64,000 nucleotides of DNA, taken from assembly GCF_022842145.1 (NCBI RefSeq), contig NZ_JALHQD010000006.1, forward strand, positions 186,001-250,000. The letters run 5' to 3'. Shown piece after piece: positions 32,698 through 41,081 of this stretch. The notes beneath the pieces are model-generated. The model was not told the origin of the DNA and searched no databases. It worked only from the letters and a program-made list of their open reading frames with translations. This DNA comes from Tabrizicola sp. GTDB taxonomy: Bacteria > Pseudomonadota > Alphaproteobacteria > Rhodobacterales > Rhodobacteraceae. How positions within the stretch are numbered: position 1 is the first letter of the stretch; each line of letters starts with the position of its first letter. The translations under genes were made by a program, and so were the position numbers.

Positions 32698-32769
32698 CTC
32701 CTCATGCGACTTCGTCTTCTCGTCGGAAGGGCCCACCCAGCGAGGAGGGACGAAGTCCAACGACGAGCG
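32698..32769 (+). repeat. Dispersed palindromic element A, copy 2
   Basis: Same word order as copy 1 (2909-2969, opposite orientation): CTCCTCATGC, GACTTCGTC (32708-32716), CTCGTCG, a variable spacer, CGAGGAG, GACGAAGTC (32749-32757), CGACGAG. The spacer is longer here and differs in sequence, while both arms are nearly identical. It fills almost the whole 84-nt gap between the ABC ATPase and phosphodiesterase genes, and its edge supplies the ribosome site of the latter on the minus strand. Confidence 0.75.
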
Positions 32770-32774
32770 GCGGT

Positions 32775-34409
32775 TCAGTTCCCCGCGCTCTCCATCTTCC
32801 GGTGCGCGATCACCTGCTCCAGCCAGCCCTGTTCCATCTCGGGGACCGAGGACAGCAGAAGGTCGGTGTAATCATCAAAAGGCGGCATCAGCACGTCCGT
32901 CTTCTGGCCATACCGGACCACAGCTCCCTTGAACATCACCGCGATCTTGTCGGCGATGGCCCTCACCGTCGCCAGATCATGCGTGATGAAGAGATAGGCC
33001 ACCCCCGCTTCCGCCTGCAGGTTCAGCAGGAGCTTCAGGATGCCATCCGCCACCAGGGGGTCCAGCGCCGAGGTCACCTCATCGCAGATGATCAGCTTCG
33101 GGTTCGCCGCCAGCGCCCGCGCGATGCAGACCCGCTGCTTCTGGCCACCCGACAGTTCCGCCGGATAGCGGTCGGCAAAGCCCTTGCCCATCTCGATCTG
33201 GTCCAGCAATTGCTGCACCCGCTTCTCGCGATCGGCCCCGCGCAGACCGAAGTAGAACTCCAGCGGCCGCCCGATGATCGTGCCCACGGTCTGCCGCGGG
33301 TTCATCGCGGTATCGGCCATCTGGTAGATCATCTGGATTTCGCGCAGATCATCCTTGCTGCGCCCCGCAAGGTCCGCCGACAACTGCCGCCCGGCAAAGG
33401 TGATCCGCCCCGCGGACGGCGGCAACAGCCCGGTGATCGCGCGGGCCAGCGTCGACTTGCCGGACCCCGACTCTCCCACCACCGCCAGCGTCTGGCCCAC
33501 CGGCAGATCGACCGAGACGTTCTTCAACACGTCGAAGTTCGTCCCGCGATACCGCGCCGTCAGGTTCTGCACCTGCAGGATCGGCGGGGCCGGGGCCTTT
33601 TCCACATGGTCCAGACTGCGGACCGAGACCAGAGCGCGGGTGTAGTCCTGCGTCGGGCGGTGGATGATCTGCCCGGTCTCGCCCAGTTCCACCATCTTCC
33701 CGTGCCGCAGCACCATGATGTCATCCGCGACCTGCGCCACCACGGCCAGGTCGTGCGTGATGTACAGGGCCGCGACATCCGTATCCCGGATCGCCTCCTT
33801 GATCGCGGCGAGGACGTCAATCTGCGTCGTCACGTCAAGGGCCGTGGTCGGTTCGTCGAAGATCACCAGATCGGGCTTCGGACACAGCGCCATCGCCGTC
33901 ATGCAACGCTGCAACTGCCCGCCCGAGACCTGATGCGGATAGCGGCTGCCGATCGTGTCGGGGTTCGGCAATCCAAGCTTCTTGAACAGCGCCCGCGCCC
34001 TTGCCTCGGCCTCGGTCTTCGACATCAGCCCGTGCGACAGCGAGGACTCGATCACCTGCTCCATGATCTGCTTGGCCGGATTGAAGCTGGCGGCGGCGGA
34101 TTGCGAGACGTAAGTCACCTCGCGCCCGCGCAGGGCCCGCAGCGCCTTGGCATCGGCGAGCCGGATCTCCCGGCCGTTCAGATGGATGGTCCCGCCCGTC
34201 AGCCGCACGCCGCCGCGCCCATAAGCCATCGCCGACAAGCCGATGGTCGACTTGCCCGCCCCGGATTCGCCGATCAGCCCCAGCACCCGGCCCTTTTGCA
34301 AGGTCAGGTCGACCCCGTGGACCAAGGTCACCTCTTTCGGAGGCTCGCCCGGCGGGTACGAGGTGGCCTCGATCACGAGGCCCTTGATCTGCAACAGGGG
34401 ATCAGCCAC
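32775..34409 (-). CDS. Peptide/nickel-type ABC transporter, double ATPase subunit (DppDF fusion)
   Basis: 544 residues with two complete ATPase modules. The first has Walker A GESGAGKST and signature VSGGQLQR; the second has GESGSGKST and LSGGQKQR with Walker B LIICDEVTSALD. Each ends with an oligopeptide-type C-terminal region. It powers import through the two permeases encoded just upstream, overlapping the DppC-like gene by 8 nt. Fused DppD-DppF proteins are common in alphaproteobacterial family-5 importers. Substrate class (peptide, opine, nickel or other) cannot be fixed from the ATPase. Confidence 0.92.
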   Translation of the reverse strand: MADPLLQIKGLVIEATSYPPGEPPKEVTLVHGVDLTLQKGRVLGLIGESGAGKSTIGLSAMAYGRGGVRLTGGTIHLNGREIRLADAKALRALRGREVTYVSQSAAASFNPAKQIMEQVIESSLSHGLMSKTEAEARARALFKKLGLPNPDTIGSRYPHQVSGGQLQRCMTAMALCPKPDLVIFDEPTTALDVTTQIDVLAAIKEAIRDTDVAALYITHDLAVVAQVADDIMVLRHGKMVELGETGQIIHRPTQDYTRALVSVRSLDHVEKAPAPPILQVQNLTARYRGTNFDVLKNVSVDLPVGQTLAVVGESGSGKSTLARAITGLLPPSAGRITFAGRQLSADLAGRSKDDLREIQMIYQMADTAMNPRQTVGTIIGRPLEFYFGLRGADREKRVQQLLDQIEMGKGFADRYPAELSGGQKQRVCIARALAANPKLIICDEVTSALDPLVADGILKLLLNLQAEAGVAYLFITHDLATVRAIADKIAVMFKGAVVRYGQKTDVLMPPFDDYTDLLLSSVPEMEQGWLEQVIAHRKMESAGN

Positions 34410-35217
34410 CGCGGCCTCCTTTCAGGCTGGAGGTCCGGGTCAGGATCCAGTCCGCGACAAGGTTCACGCTGATCGCCAAAGCGGCAATCGCAGCGGCAGG
34501 CAAAAGCGCGGCGGACTTGCCGTAGATCAGCCCATCCTTGTTCTCCTTCACCATCCCGCCCCAGTCGGCCAGCGGCGGCTGCACGCCCAGGCCCAGGAAC
34601 GACAGGGTCGAGATGAACAGGACCGCGAAGATGAAGCGCAGCCCGAACTCGGCCACCAGCGGCGACATCGCGTTCGGCAGGATCTCCTTGAAGATCACCC
34701 AGCCCCATTTCTCGCCCCGCAGCCGTGCGGCCTCGACGTAATCCATCACCGTGATGTCCACCGCCACGGCGCGGGACAGGCGGAAGACGCGGGTGCTGTC
34801 CAGCACCCCCATCACCAGGATCAGGACGGTCAGGTTCAGCGGCAGGACCGACAGCATGACCAGCGCCACGATCAGCGAGGGCACGGCCATCACCAGATCG
34901 ACGATCCGCGACAGGACCTGATCGACCCAGCCGCCCTTGACCGCCGCCAGAAAGCCCAGGAACGCCCCCATCGAAAAGGCCAGCACCGACGATGCCAGCG
35001 CCACGAAGATGGTGATCTGCGCGCCGTAGATCAGCCGCGACAGGATATCCCGGCCGATGGTGTCGGTCCCCAGCCAGAACTGCGCCGAGGGACCCTCCCA
35101 CTGGCCGCCCGAGACATCGGTGATCTCGTAGGGGGCGATCCAATGGGCGAAGATCGCCACGAACAGGAACAGCCCGGTGAAGACAAGGCCGATGAGGGCG
35201 GAAATGGGTATTCTCAT
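34402..35217 (-). CDS. ABC transporter permease, DppC type
   Basis: 271-residue inner-membrane permease of the peptide/nickel (family 5) importers with about six helices. A periplasmic N-terminal segment carries the DppC-type motif GTDTIGRDILSRLIYGAQIT, and the EAA loop is DYVEAARLRGEKWGWVIFKEILPN. The start overlaps the DppB-like gene by 4 nt and the stop overlaps the ATPase start by 8 nt, so it is translationally coupled on both sides. Confidence 0.92.
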   Translation of the reverse strand: MRIPISALIGLVFTGLFLFVAIFAHWIAPYEITDVSGGQWEGPSAQFWLGTDTIGRDILSRLIYGAQITIFVALASSVLAFSMGAFLGFLAAVKGGWVDQVLSRIVDLVMAVPSLIVALVMLSVLPLNLTVLILVMGVLDSTRVFRLSRAVAVDITVMDYVEAARLRGEKWGWVIFKEILPNAMSPLVAEFGLRFIFAVLFISTLSFLGLGVQPPLADWGGMVKENKDGLIYGKSAALLPAAAIAALAISVNLVADWILTRTSSLKGGRGG

Positions 35218-36170
35218 TTCGGGTGCCTCAGGCGCGGGTTGGCCAGGATGCCGATGACGTCGGCCAGCATGTTCAGGAAGATGTAGACGGCGGCGAAGAT
35301 CAGGCCGACGGCCTGCACCACGGGCAGGTCACGCTTGGTGACGTGGTCGACCAGATATTGTCCTAGGGCGTTGTAGCCGAAGACCACTTCGACCACGACG
35401 ACACCGACGACCAGATAGGCCATGTTCAACATCACCACGCTGACCACCGGGGCAATCGCGTTCGGCAGCGCATGGCGCCAGATCACCGTCATCGGCGACA
35501 GGCCCTTAAGCTCGGCGGTTTCGATGTAGGCCGACTGCATCACGTTCAGGATCGCGGCCCGGGTCATCCGCATCATGTGTGCAAGGACGACAAGCACCAG
35601 CACGATGACGGGCAGTGCGACGGCATTCAGCTTGGCCCAGAAGCCCATGCCCGGAAAGACCATTGCGACGGGTTGGAAGATCGGGATCAGCTGGGTGAAG
35701 ATGAAGATGACGAAATAGGCCGCAACGAATTCCGGCAGGCTGATGGTCGACAGCGTGATGCCCGAAATCACCTTGTCCGGCCACTTGCCGGCGTAGCGCG
35801 CGGCGATAAGACCCAGAAGGATCGCCAGCGGCACCGCGATGACGGCCGCACAGCCCGCAAGGAACATGGTATTGCCCAGCCGCTGCCCGATGGACTGCGC
35901 GATATCCGCGCCGTTGGTCAGTGCCGTGCCAAGGTCGCCGGTCAGCACACCCCCCAGCCACTGGAAATAGCGGGTCAGGGGCGGCTCGTTCAGCCCCATC
36001 TTCTCGCGCAGGTTCGCCAGCGCCTCGGGTGTCGCCTGCTGACCCAGAATGGCCTGAGCCGTATCGCCCGGCAGCGCCTCGACCCCTAGGAAGATCACGG
36101 CGGACACGGCGAGCAAGAGAAGGAGGCCCAGCGCAATGCGCTGGACCATTAGCTTCAGGATCGGATGCAC
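35214..36170 (-). CDS. ABC transporter permease, DppB type
   Basis: 318 residues with about six helices, the DppB-type N-terminus (VSAVIFLGVEALPGDTAQA), and the EAA loop AYIETAELKGLSPMTVIWRHALPN. It pairs with the DppC-like permease for import of peptides or similar solutes. The start is a GTG at 36170, 9 nt after the binding-protein stop; an in-frame ATG at 36149 would truncate the first helix. It overlaps the DppC-like gene by 4 nt. Confidence 0.92.
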   Translation of the reverse strand: MHPILKLMVQRIALGLLLLLAVSAVIFLGVEALPGDTAQAILGQQATPEALANLREKMGLNEPPLTRYFQWLGGVLTGDLGTALTNGADIAQSIGQRLGNTMFLAGCAAVIAVPLAILLGLIAARYAGKWPDKVISGITLSTISLPEFVAAYFVIFIFTQLIPIFQPVAMVFPGMGFWAKLNAVALPVIVLVLVVLAHMMRMTRAAILNVMQSAYIETAELKGLSPMTVIWRHALPNAIAPVVSVVMLNMAYLVVGVVVVEVVFGYNALGQYLVDHVTKRDLPVVQAVGLIFAAVYIFLNMLADVIGILANPRLRHPK

Positions 36171-36179
36171 CCGCCGGCC

Positions 36180-37778
36180 TTACGCGTTCAGCCAGCAGCG
36201 GACCTGTGCACGGCCGTTCATCAGCTCGCCATTCGGGTCGTCGACCCAACCGCCGATGGTGTCGCTGACGCCCGACACGAAGTCGTTGAACATCGGCAGG
36301 ATCAGGCCACCCTCATCGCGCAGGATCTGCGCCATTTCGGTGTACATGCCGGTGCGCTTGGCCGTGTCCAGCTCGCCCCGGGCCGCCATCAGAAGCTCGT
36401 CGAACTTGGCGTTCTTGAACTTGGTGTCGTTCCATTCGGCGGTGGAGAGATAGGCCGTCGTGTACATCTGGTCCTGCACCGGACGCCCGCCCCAGTAGGA
36501 CGCGCAGAACGGAGCGACGTTCCAGACGTTCGACCAGTAGCCGTCATCGGGCTCCAGCTTCACCTGCAGCGGAATCCCCGCCGCATTGGCGCTGGCCGCG
36601 AAGAGGTTCGCCGCATCGACCGCGCCCGGGAAGGCCCCCGGAGCGGTCGCCAGCATGATCGGCGACCCGTCATGGCCGGACTTCGCGTAATGCTCCGCCG
36701 CCTTGGCCGCGTCATATTCGCGCTGCTCGAACTTGTCCTCGAACAGGGGATAGGCCGCGTTGATCGGGAAGTCGTTGCCGGGGGTGCCAAGGCCACCCAG
36801 GATCTTCTCGACCATCTCGCCCCGGTTGATCGCGTACTTCAGCGCCATCCGCATGTCGTTGTTGTCGAAGGGCGCCTTGTCGCAGTGCATGATGAAGACG
36901 TAATGCCCGCGACCCGCCACGTGCTTGATCTGCACGCCCGGCACGCCTTTCAGCAGTTCCACGATCTTCGGGTCGACCCGGTTGATCATGTGGATCTGGC
37001 CCGACTGCAGCGCCGCCGTCCGGGCGGTGTTGTCGTTGATCACCAGGATCTCGACCTCGTCGGCATGGCCGATGCTGCTGTCGAAGTAGTTCGCGTGCTT
37101 CTTGAACGTGTGCCGCACGCCGGGCTCGTTCACCACGACCTGGTACGGGCCCGCACCGATGCCGGCTGCCGGATTGTCCACGCCACCGCCGGGCTGGATC
37201 ATCAGGTGATAGTCGCCCATCAGGAAGGGCAGGTCGGCGTTGGCCGCATTCAGCTTCAGGGTGACCATGTCACCTTCGGCCTTCATCTCGGTGATGCCCT
37301 GCACGATCCCCAGCGCGCCGGACTGCGCCTTCTCGTCGGTGTGCCGCTTCAGCGTCGCCACCACGTCCTCGGCCGTCACCGTGCCGCCGCCGTGATATTC
37401 GACGCCCGCACGAATCTTGAACTTCCACTCGGTCGCATCGGCGTTGGACGAGATCTCTTCGGCGATCCGCGGGTCGATGGTGCCGTCCGGGTTCACGTCG
37501 CACAGCATCTCGCCCCAGGTCATGTTCACCTGGAACGGAACTTCCGACGCGGCCAGTGCCGGATCAAGGCTGTTGGTCGATTCCCCGCCCTGCATGCCGA
37601 CGCGGATCACGCCGCCCTTCTTGGCTTCCTGCGCGGTGGCGGCTTTCGAGAACAGCGCCGAGGCAAGTCCCGCCGACACGCCAAGAGCCGTCGTGCGCCC
37701 GACGAATTCACGCCGCGTCATCCGGCCGGTCCTGGCTTGCGATACCATCCAGTCAAGCTGCTTGTGCTTGTCGTCCAT
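36180..37778 (-). CDS. Family-5 extracellular solute-binding protein with Tat signal
   Basis: 532-residue periplasmic binding protein of the DppA/OppA family (SBP family 5) that delivers a solute to the permeases encoded downstream. The N-terminus has a twin-arginine motif TRREFVGR at residues 21-28, then a hydrophobic stretch ending AATAQ, implying export folded through Tat. Family blocks include SLDPALAASEVPFQVNM and the C-terminal LPMFNDFVSGV. Start at ATG 37778 with AGGGAGA upstream. A ~100-nt gap separates it from the hydrolase gene upstream and contains an AT-rich stretch with the near-palindrome TTGACTTGGTAATCAA, a possible internal promoter or operator. Confidence 0.9.
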   Translation of the reverse strand: MDDKHKQLDWMVSQARTGRMTRREFVGRTTALGVSAGLASALFSKAATAQEAKKGGVIRVGMQGGESTNSLDPALAASEVPFQVNMTWGEMLCDVNPDGTIDPRIAEEISSNADATEWKFKIRAGVEYHGGGTVTAEDVVATLKRHTDEKAQSGALGIVQGITEMKAEGDMVTLKLNAANADLPFLMGDYHLMIQPGGGVDNPAAGIGAGPYQVVVNEPGVRHTFKKHANYFDSSIGHADEVEILVINDNTARTAALQSGQIHMINRVDPKIVELLKGVPGVQIKHVAGRGHYVFIMHCDKAPFDNNDMRMALKYAINRGEMVEKILGGLGTPGNDFPINAAYPLFEDKFEQREYDAAKAAEHYAKSGHDGSPIMLATAPGAFPGAVDAANLFAASANAAGIPLQVKLEPDDGYWSNVWNVAPFCASYWGGRPVQDQMYTTAYLSTAEWNDTKFKNAKFDELLMAARGELDTAKRTGMYTEMAQILRDEGGLILPMFNDFVSGVSDTIGGWVDDPNGELMNGRAQVRCWLNA

Positions 37779-37878
37779 TGTGGTCTCCCTGTTGGCCCCA
37801 TTCCGGGGATTCTTTTGTTGACTTGGTAATCAATAAACCGCGAACCGGCCCGTGCGACAAACGTTTTCTCGCAGCGGA

Positions 37879-39870
37879 TCACACAAAGTCTCGTGCGACC
37901 TCCTCGTCCCACTCCCGCTGGAAAACGACGCTTTCGCCTTCCCACGCGGTCAGGGAGGCCTGCATCCGCAAATGCGTGGCAGTGGCGGTCATCATCGTCT
38001 CGGCCCGGGTCCGGACCCGCCAGTCGCCCCGCGACAGGCGCTGCTCCCAAGTGATCTCGGTCCGCGCCGAAAGCGGATCGGCCCCGATTTCCCACCGCTC
38101 GGTCGTCTGCTCTCCTGTCACCAGCCCATGTGACAGGTTTTCGCTTTCGCCCAGATCGTCCTCGACCACCAAAGCGTGGGTACCCGCGATCAGGTCGCTT
38201 TCGATCCGCCGGATGGAGCGCCCCTCGCGCAGCACCTGGTGTTTCCAGGGTGTCGCAGTCTCTGACGGCGGTGGGGTCCACTCGGCTTCCCCGGTGCCCT
38301 GATGGACCGGCAGATCCAGGCTGGCTTCCGTGATCTCCAGTGTCGCCGCTGCCGGGCTGGGCCAGACGAAGGGCCAATAGGTCGTCGACAGCGCCAGCCG
38401 CAGCTTGTGTCCCGCCGCGACCCGGTAGCCCATCTGGTCCAGGACCAACACGACATCTTCCGGCACGCCCGGCACCATCGGCTCTGGCGCTTCGGCACTG
38501 CGCCGGTGGCAAAGGTTCAGGATGCCATGCGCGATCCGCGTCGATGCTCCGTCGGGTGCCACATCGCAAAGCCGTGCGACGATGAAGGCCAATGGCTTGT
38601 CCGACGCGAGCCGCAGCGTCAGCTTTGCCGCCCCAAGCAATTCCAGAGGCTCGGCCAACGCAGCACCGTCGAAGCAGACCGACAGCGCATCGTCCGTCCT
38701 CTGGTCGCCCGCCATCTCGGCGTTCAGTCCCATCGGAAAGAACTCGCCCGCAGTCACCCCCAGATGCTGCGGCGTGCAGACGCTGGCCGACAGCGCCCCC
38801 GCCACCCCCAGCCCCGCGTCCGAGACCTGCATCACGCGCCTTGAAACCCGGGGGGTCGGCCACTCGGCCTCGGCAATCCAGTGCCCGTCGCGATGCGCCG
38901 CACTCGGGTTCGGCGGGGCGGAATGCAGCATATAGGCCCGCAGGGCAGGGACTTCCTCGGCCCCGTTCTCGATTCCCTTCAGCCAGCGGTCCCACCAGCG
39001 CACCGCCAGTTGCAGGAACCCGATCTTCGGCCCCGGCACCGCAGTGTGGGGATACTGGTGCACCCAAGGCCCGATGATCCCCTTAACCGGCCCGCGCGCG
39101 TTCTCCATCAGCTTGGCGACGGTGTTCATGTAGTTGTCGTTCCAGCCGCCATAGGACAGGATCGGCACTGTCATCCGGTCCCAGTCCTCGCAGATCGAGC
39201 CGTGCTTCCAGTAGGCATCGCGTGTCTGATGCGCCGCCCAGGGTGCGGCGTGGAACGGCTGATTGTTCAGCCTCTGCAACCAGGTCTCCCGCCAGCCATT
39301 GTGCAGCAAGGGATCGCCGGGGCGCGAGGAATAGGACAGCATCACCGCGCCCCAGCCGAAGTTCTCGCCCAGCAAAGCCCCGCCCTTGAAGTGGATGTCG
39401 TCGGCAAAGCGGTCGGTGGTGGAATAGACCGAGATCACCGCCTTCAGCGCCGGCGGTTGCAGGAAGGCCGTCTGCAGGCAGTTGAACCCGCCCCAGCTTT
39501 TCCCCATCATTCCGACCGTGCCGCTGCACCAGTCCTGCTTGGCCAGCCAGGCGATCACGTCGCAGGCGTCCTGCAGTTCCTGGATGGAGTATTCGTCCTC
39601 CATCAGCCCTTCGCTATCGCCGTTGCCCCGGATGTCGACCCGGACGCAGGCATAGCCATGACCGGCGACGTAAGGATGCATCAGCTCATCCCGGGGCAGG
39701 GTCCCGTCGCGCTTGCGGTAGGGGATGTATTCCAGGACCGCCGGGACCGGGCGGGTGGCGGCATCCTCCGGCATCCAGACCCGGGCGGACAGTCTTGTGC
39801 CGTCCGGCATCGGGATCGACAGGTCCTCGATCACTGCAATGGCACAGGGAAAGCTGGTGCGGATCGTCAA
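37879..39870 (-). CDS. CocE/NonD-family serine hydrolase (X-Pro dipeptidyl-peptidase-like)
   Basis: 663 residues. An alpha/beta-hydrolase domain carries the nucleophile motif GKSWGGF near residue 140, with DIRGNGDS just before it; the C-terminal part is a galactose-binding-like jelly roll (LDQMGYRVAAGHKLRLALSTTYWPF). Relatives include cocaine esterase, glutaryl-7-ACA acylase and X-Pro dipeptidyl-peptidase, so it cleaves an ester or amide bond. No signal peptide: probably cytoplasmic. The start is taken as TTG 39870 because GGAGG stands 6 nt upstream; a longer frame to 39897 lacks one. First gene of the ABC operon, so the substrate is probably imported by that transporter. Confidence 0.85.
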   Translation of the reverse strand: MTIRTSFPCAIAVIEDLSIPMPDGTRLSARVWMPEDAATRPVPAVLEYIPYRKRDGTLPRDELMHPYVAGHGYACVRVDIRGNGDSEGLMEDEYSIQELQDACDVIAWLAKQDWCSGTVGMMGKSWGGFNCLQTAFLQPPALKAVISVYSTTDRFADDIHFKGGALLGENFGWGAVMLSYSSRPGDPLLHNGWRETWLQRLNNQPFHAAPWAAHQTRDAYWKHGSICEDWDRMTVPILSYGGWNDNYMNTVAKLMENARGPVKGIIGPWVHQYPHTAVPGPKIGFLQLAVRWWDRWLKGIENGAEEVPALRAYMLHSAPPNPSAAHRDGHWIAEAEWPTPRVSRRVMQVSDAGLGVAGALSASVCTPQHLGVTAGEFFPMGLNAEMAGDQRTDDALSVCFDGAALAEPLELLGAAKLTLRLASDKPLAFIVARLCDVAPDGASTRIAHGILNLCHRRSAEAPEPMVPGVPEDVVLVLDQMGYRVAAGHKLRLALSTTYWPFVWPSPAAATLEITEASLDLPVHQGTGEAEWTPPPSETATPWKHQVLREGRSIRRIESDLIAGTHALVVEDDLGESENLSHGLVTGEQTTERWEIGADPLSARTEITWEQRLSRGDWRVRTRAETMMTATATHLRMQASLTAWEGESVVFQREWDEEVARDFV

Positions 39871-39915
39871 CGGCGGCCTCCGATTCTTTCGTCTCATCGG
39901 ATATTATTCGTTCGT

Positions 39916-39931
39916 GCAATTCAAGCATTGC
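39916..39931. promoter_or_regulatory. Inverted repeat upstream of the hydrolase/ABC operon
   Basis: GCAAT-TCAAGC-ATTGC is a perfect 5+5 bp inverted repeat 46 nt upstream of the TTG start, within an AT-richer patch. It is a candidate operator for the operon; no adjacent regulator gene is seen, so the factor is unknown. Confidence 0.3.
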
Positions 39932-40011
39932 GTGAAGGACGGTTTCGGTTTGCAGCCGATCTGGAAGCGAACAGGTCAGCGCAACCTGCGTCGTTTGATC
40001 GGCCTCCGGGG

Positions 40012-40894
40012 GTCGAGATCATCCGTAACGCCACACACAGTCCGGATTTCTACAGTTTCGACGGTGTGCAGTCCGGCTTATACGGCGAGGCCCCCTGCTT
40101 CGACATCTGCGAGCGGCTGTTGAGGCGACGTCGCCTGGGTCCGCATCGTGCTGCGTGACGATGCCTTTGCCAACGACAAGGCCTAGACCAGCGCTCGCAT
40201 TGTCCTCGCCAAGGATGCCGACTGCCACGCGCTCAGCGCAGACTTCCCGGCCAAGGGGTCGACTTGCATCCGCTTCGCGCCCGAGGACGGGCAGCCAGCC
40301 GCCTTGATCCTGGACCTTCAGGATGACCGCGTGCGGAAAGACCGGGCCGCCGCCTGGCCGCTGGAAGAGATCGGCTACCGTACAGCCACGGCCAATACCG
40401 GGGACAGCATCGATGCCCCGGTTCTCTTTCGCGGCGTGCAACTGTTCCACAAGCGCCCGAACGGGCTGGTGGTGCTGGTCCCAGGCGATTTCAACGGTGA
40501 CGTCGGGGGCGGCTTCGCCCTCTGGCGCAAAAGCGCGGTCACGCCTCCGATCGACCTTGCCGCCGCGATCACCGGTCTCGGCCTTGCGCTGGGGCCTCCG
40601 CGACCGATTCCGCCTAAAACACTAGGCACCGAGACGAGAGACTCGATTGCCCCGCCGCCCGACGCGCACGACGCCGCCTATGTCGCTTCCCTGCTGGCGC
40701 TCCGCCCGTCGCCCAATCCCCGCATCCGCTCCAATGCCGTCGCGCAGATCGTGACAGGGTGGCAAGGCAAGCTTCAATATAAGAAGCCAATAACTGAAGC
40801 TGACCGGGTGATCCTCTGCGCTTCGCTTCAGGATACGTTCATTCCCAAGTCGTTCTGGGCGGTCCAGCTGCAAAACAAGAGCCTGCGCTGCTAA
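40012..40894 (+). pseudogene. Decayed gene with frameshift and internal stop, unrecognised family
   Basis: The first part reads in one frame (GVEIIRNATHSPDFYSFDG ... DICERLL) and ends at TGA 40156-40158. From about 40124 a different frame continues plausibly (GDVAWVRIVLRDDAFANDKA), hits TAG at 40184-40186, then runs open to TAA at 40892-40894 (about 235 codons). Together this looks like one gene broken by a frameshift near 40120 and an amber codon. The 3' end (around 40770-40890) is richer in A+T and Lys/Asn than its neighbours, hinting at foreign origin. The open 3' part could still be translated from TTG 40304. No family was recognised and the true 5' end is unclear. Confidence 0.5.
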
Positions 40895-41081
40895 CAGACG
40901 TCGCTTCGGTTGGTTAACAGAACCTGAATGCCCACAGCCAACCCATTGATTTCCTTGTCACCAAGTAAGTGCCCACGCGCGGGCACCCATGCCTGTTCAC
41001 CCCCGCACAGCCCCCGCGCGCCCAGAACGGGATGAAATTCCGGGGGTGGGGGTCTACCTTCCCCTGCAAAGGAGACCCTCC

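Noticed and set aside
31941..34472. A very long open frame (843 codons) on the plus strand opposite the ABC operon
   Set aside because: It mirrors strongly supported ABC ATPase and phosphodiesterase genes on the other strand; its Arg/His/Gln-rich product is typical of antisense frames in GC-rich DNA and it has no motif or ribosome site.
37821..37836. TTGACTTGGTAATCAA upstream of the binding-protein gene as an FNR box
   Set aside because: The half-sites are separated by 6 nt instead of 4, so it does not fit FNR; it is mentioned only as a near-palindrome.
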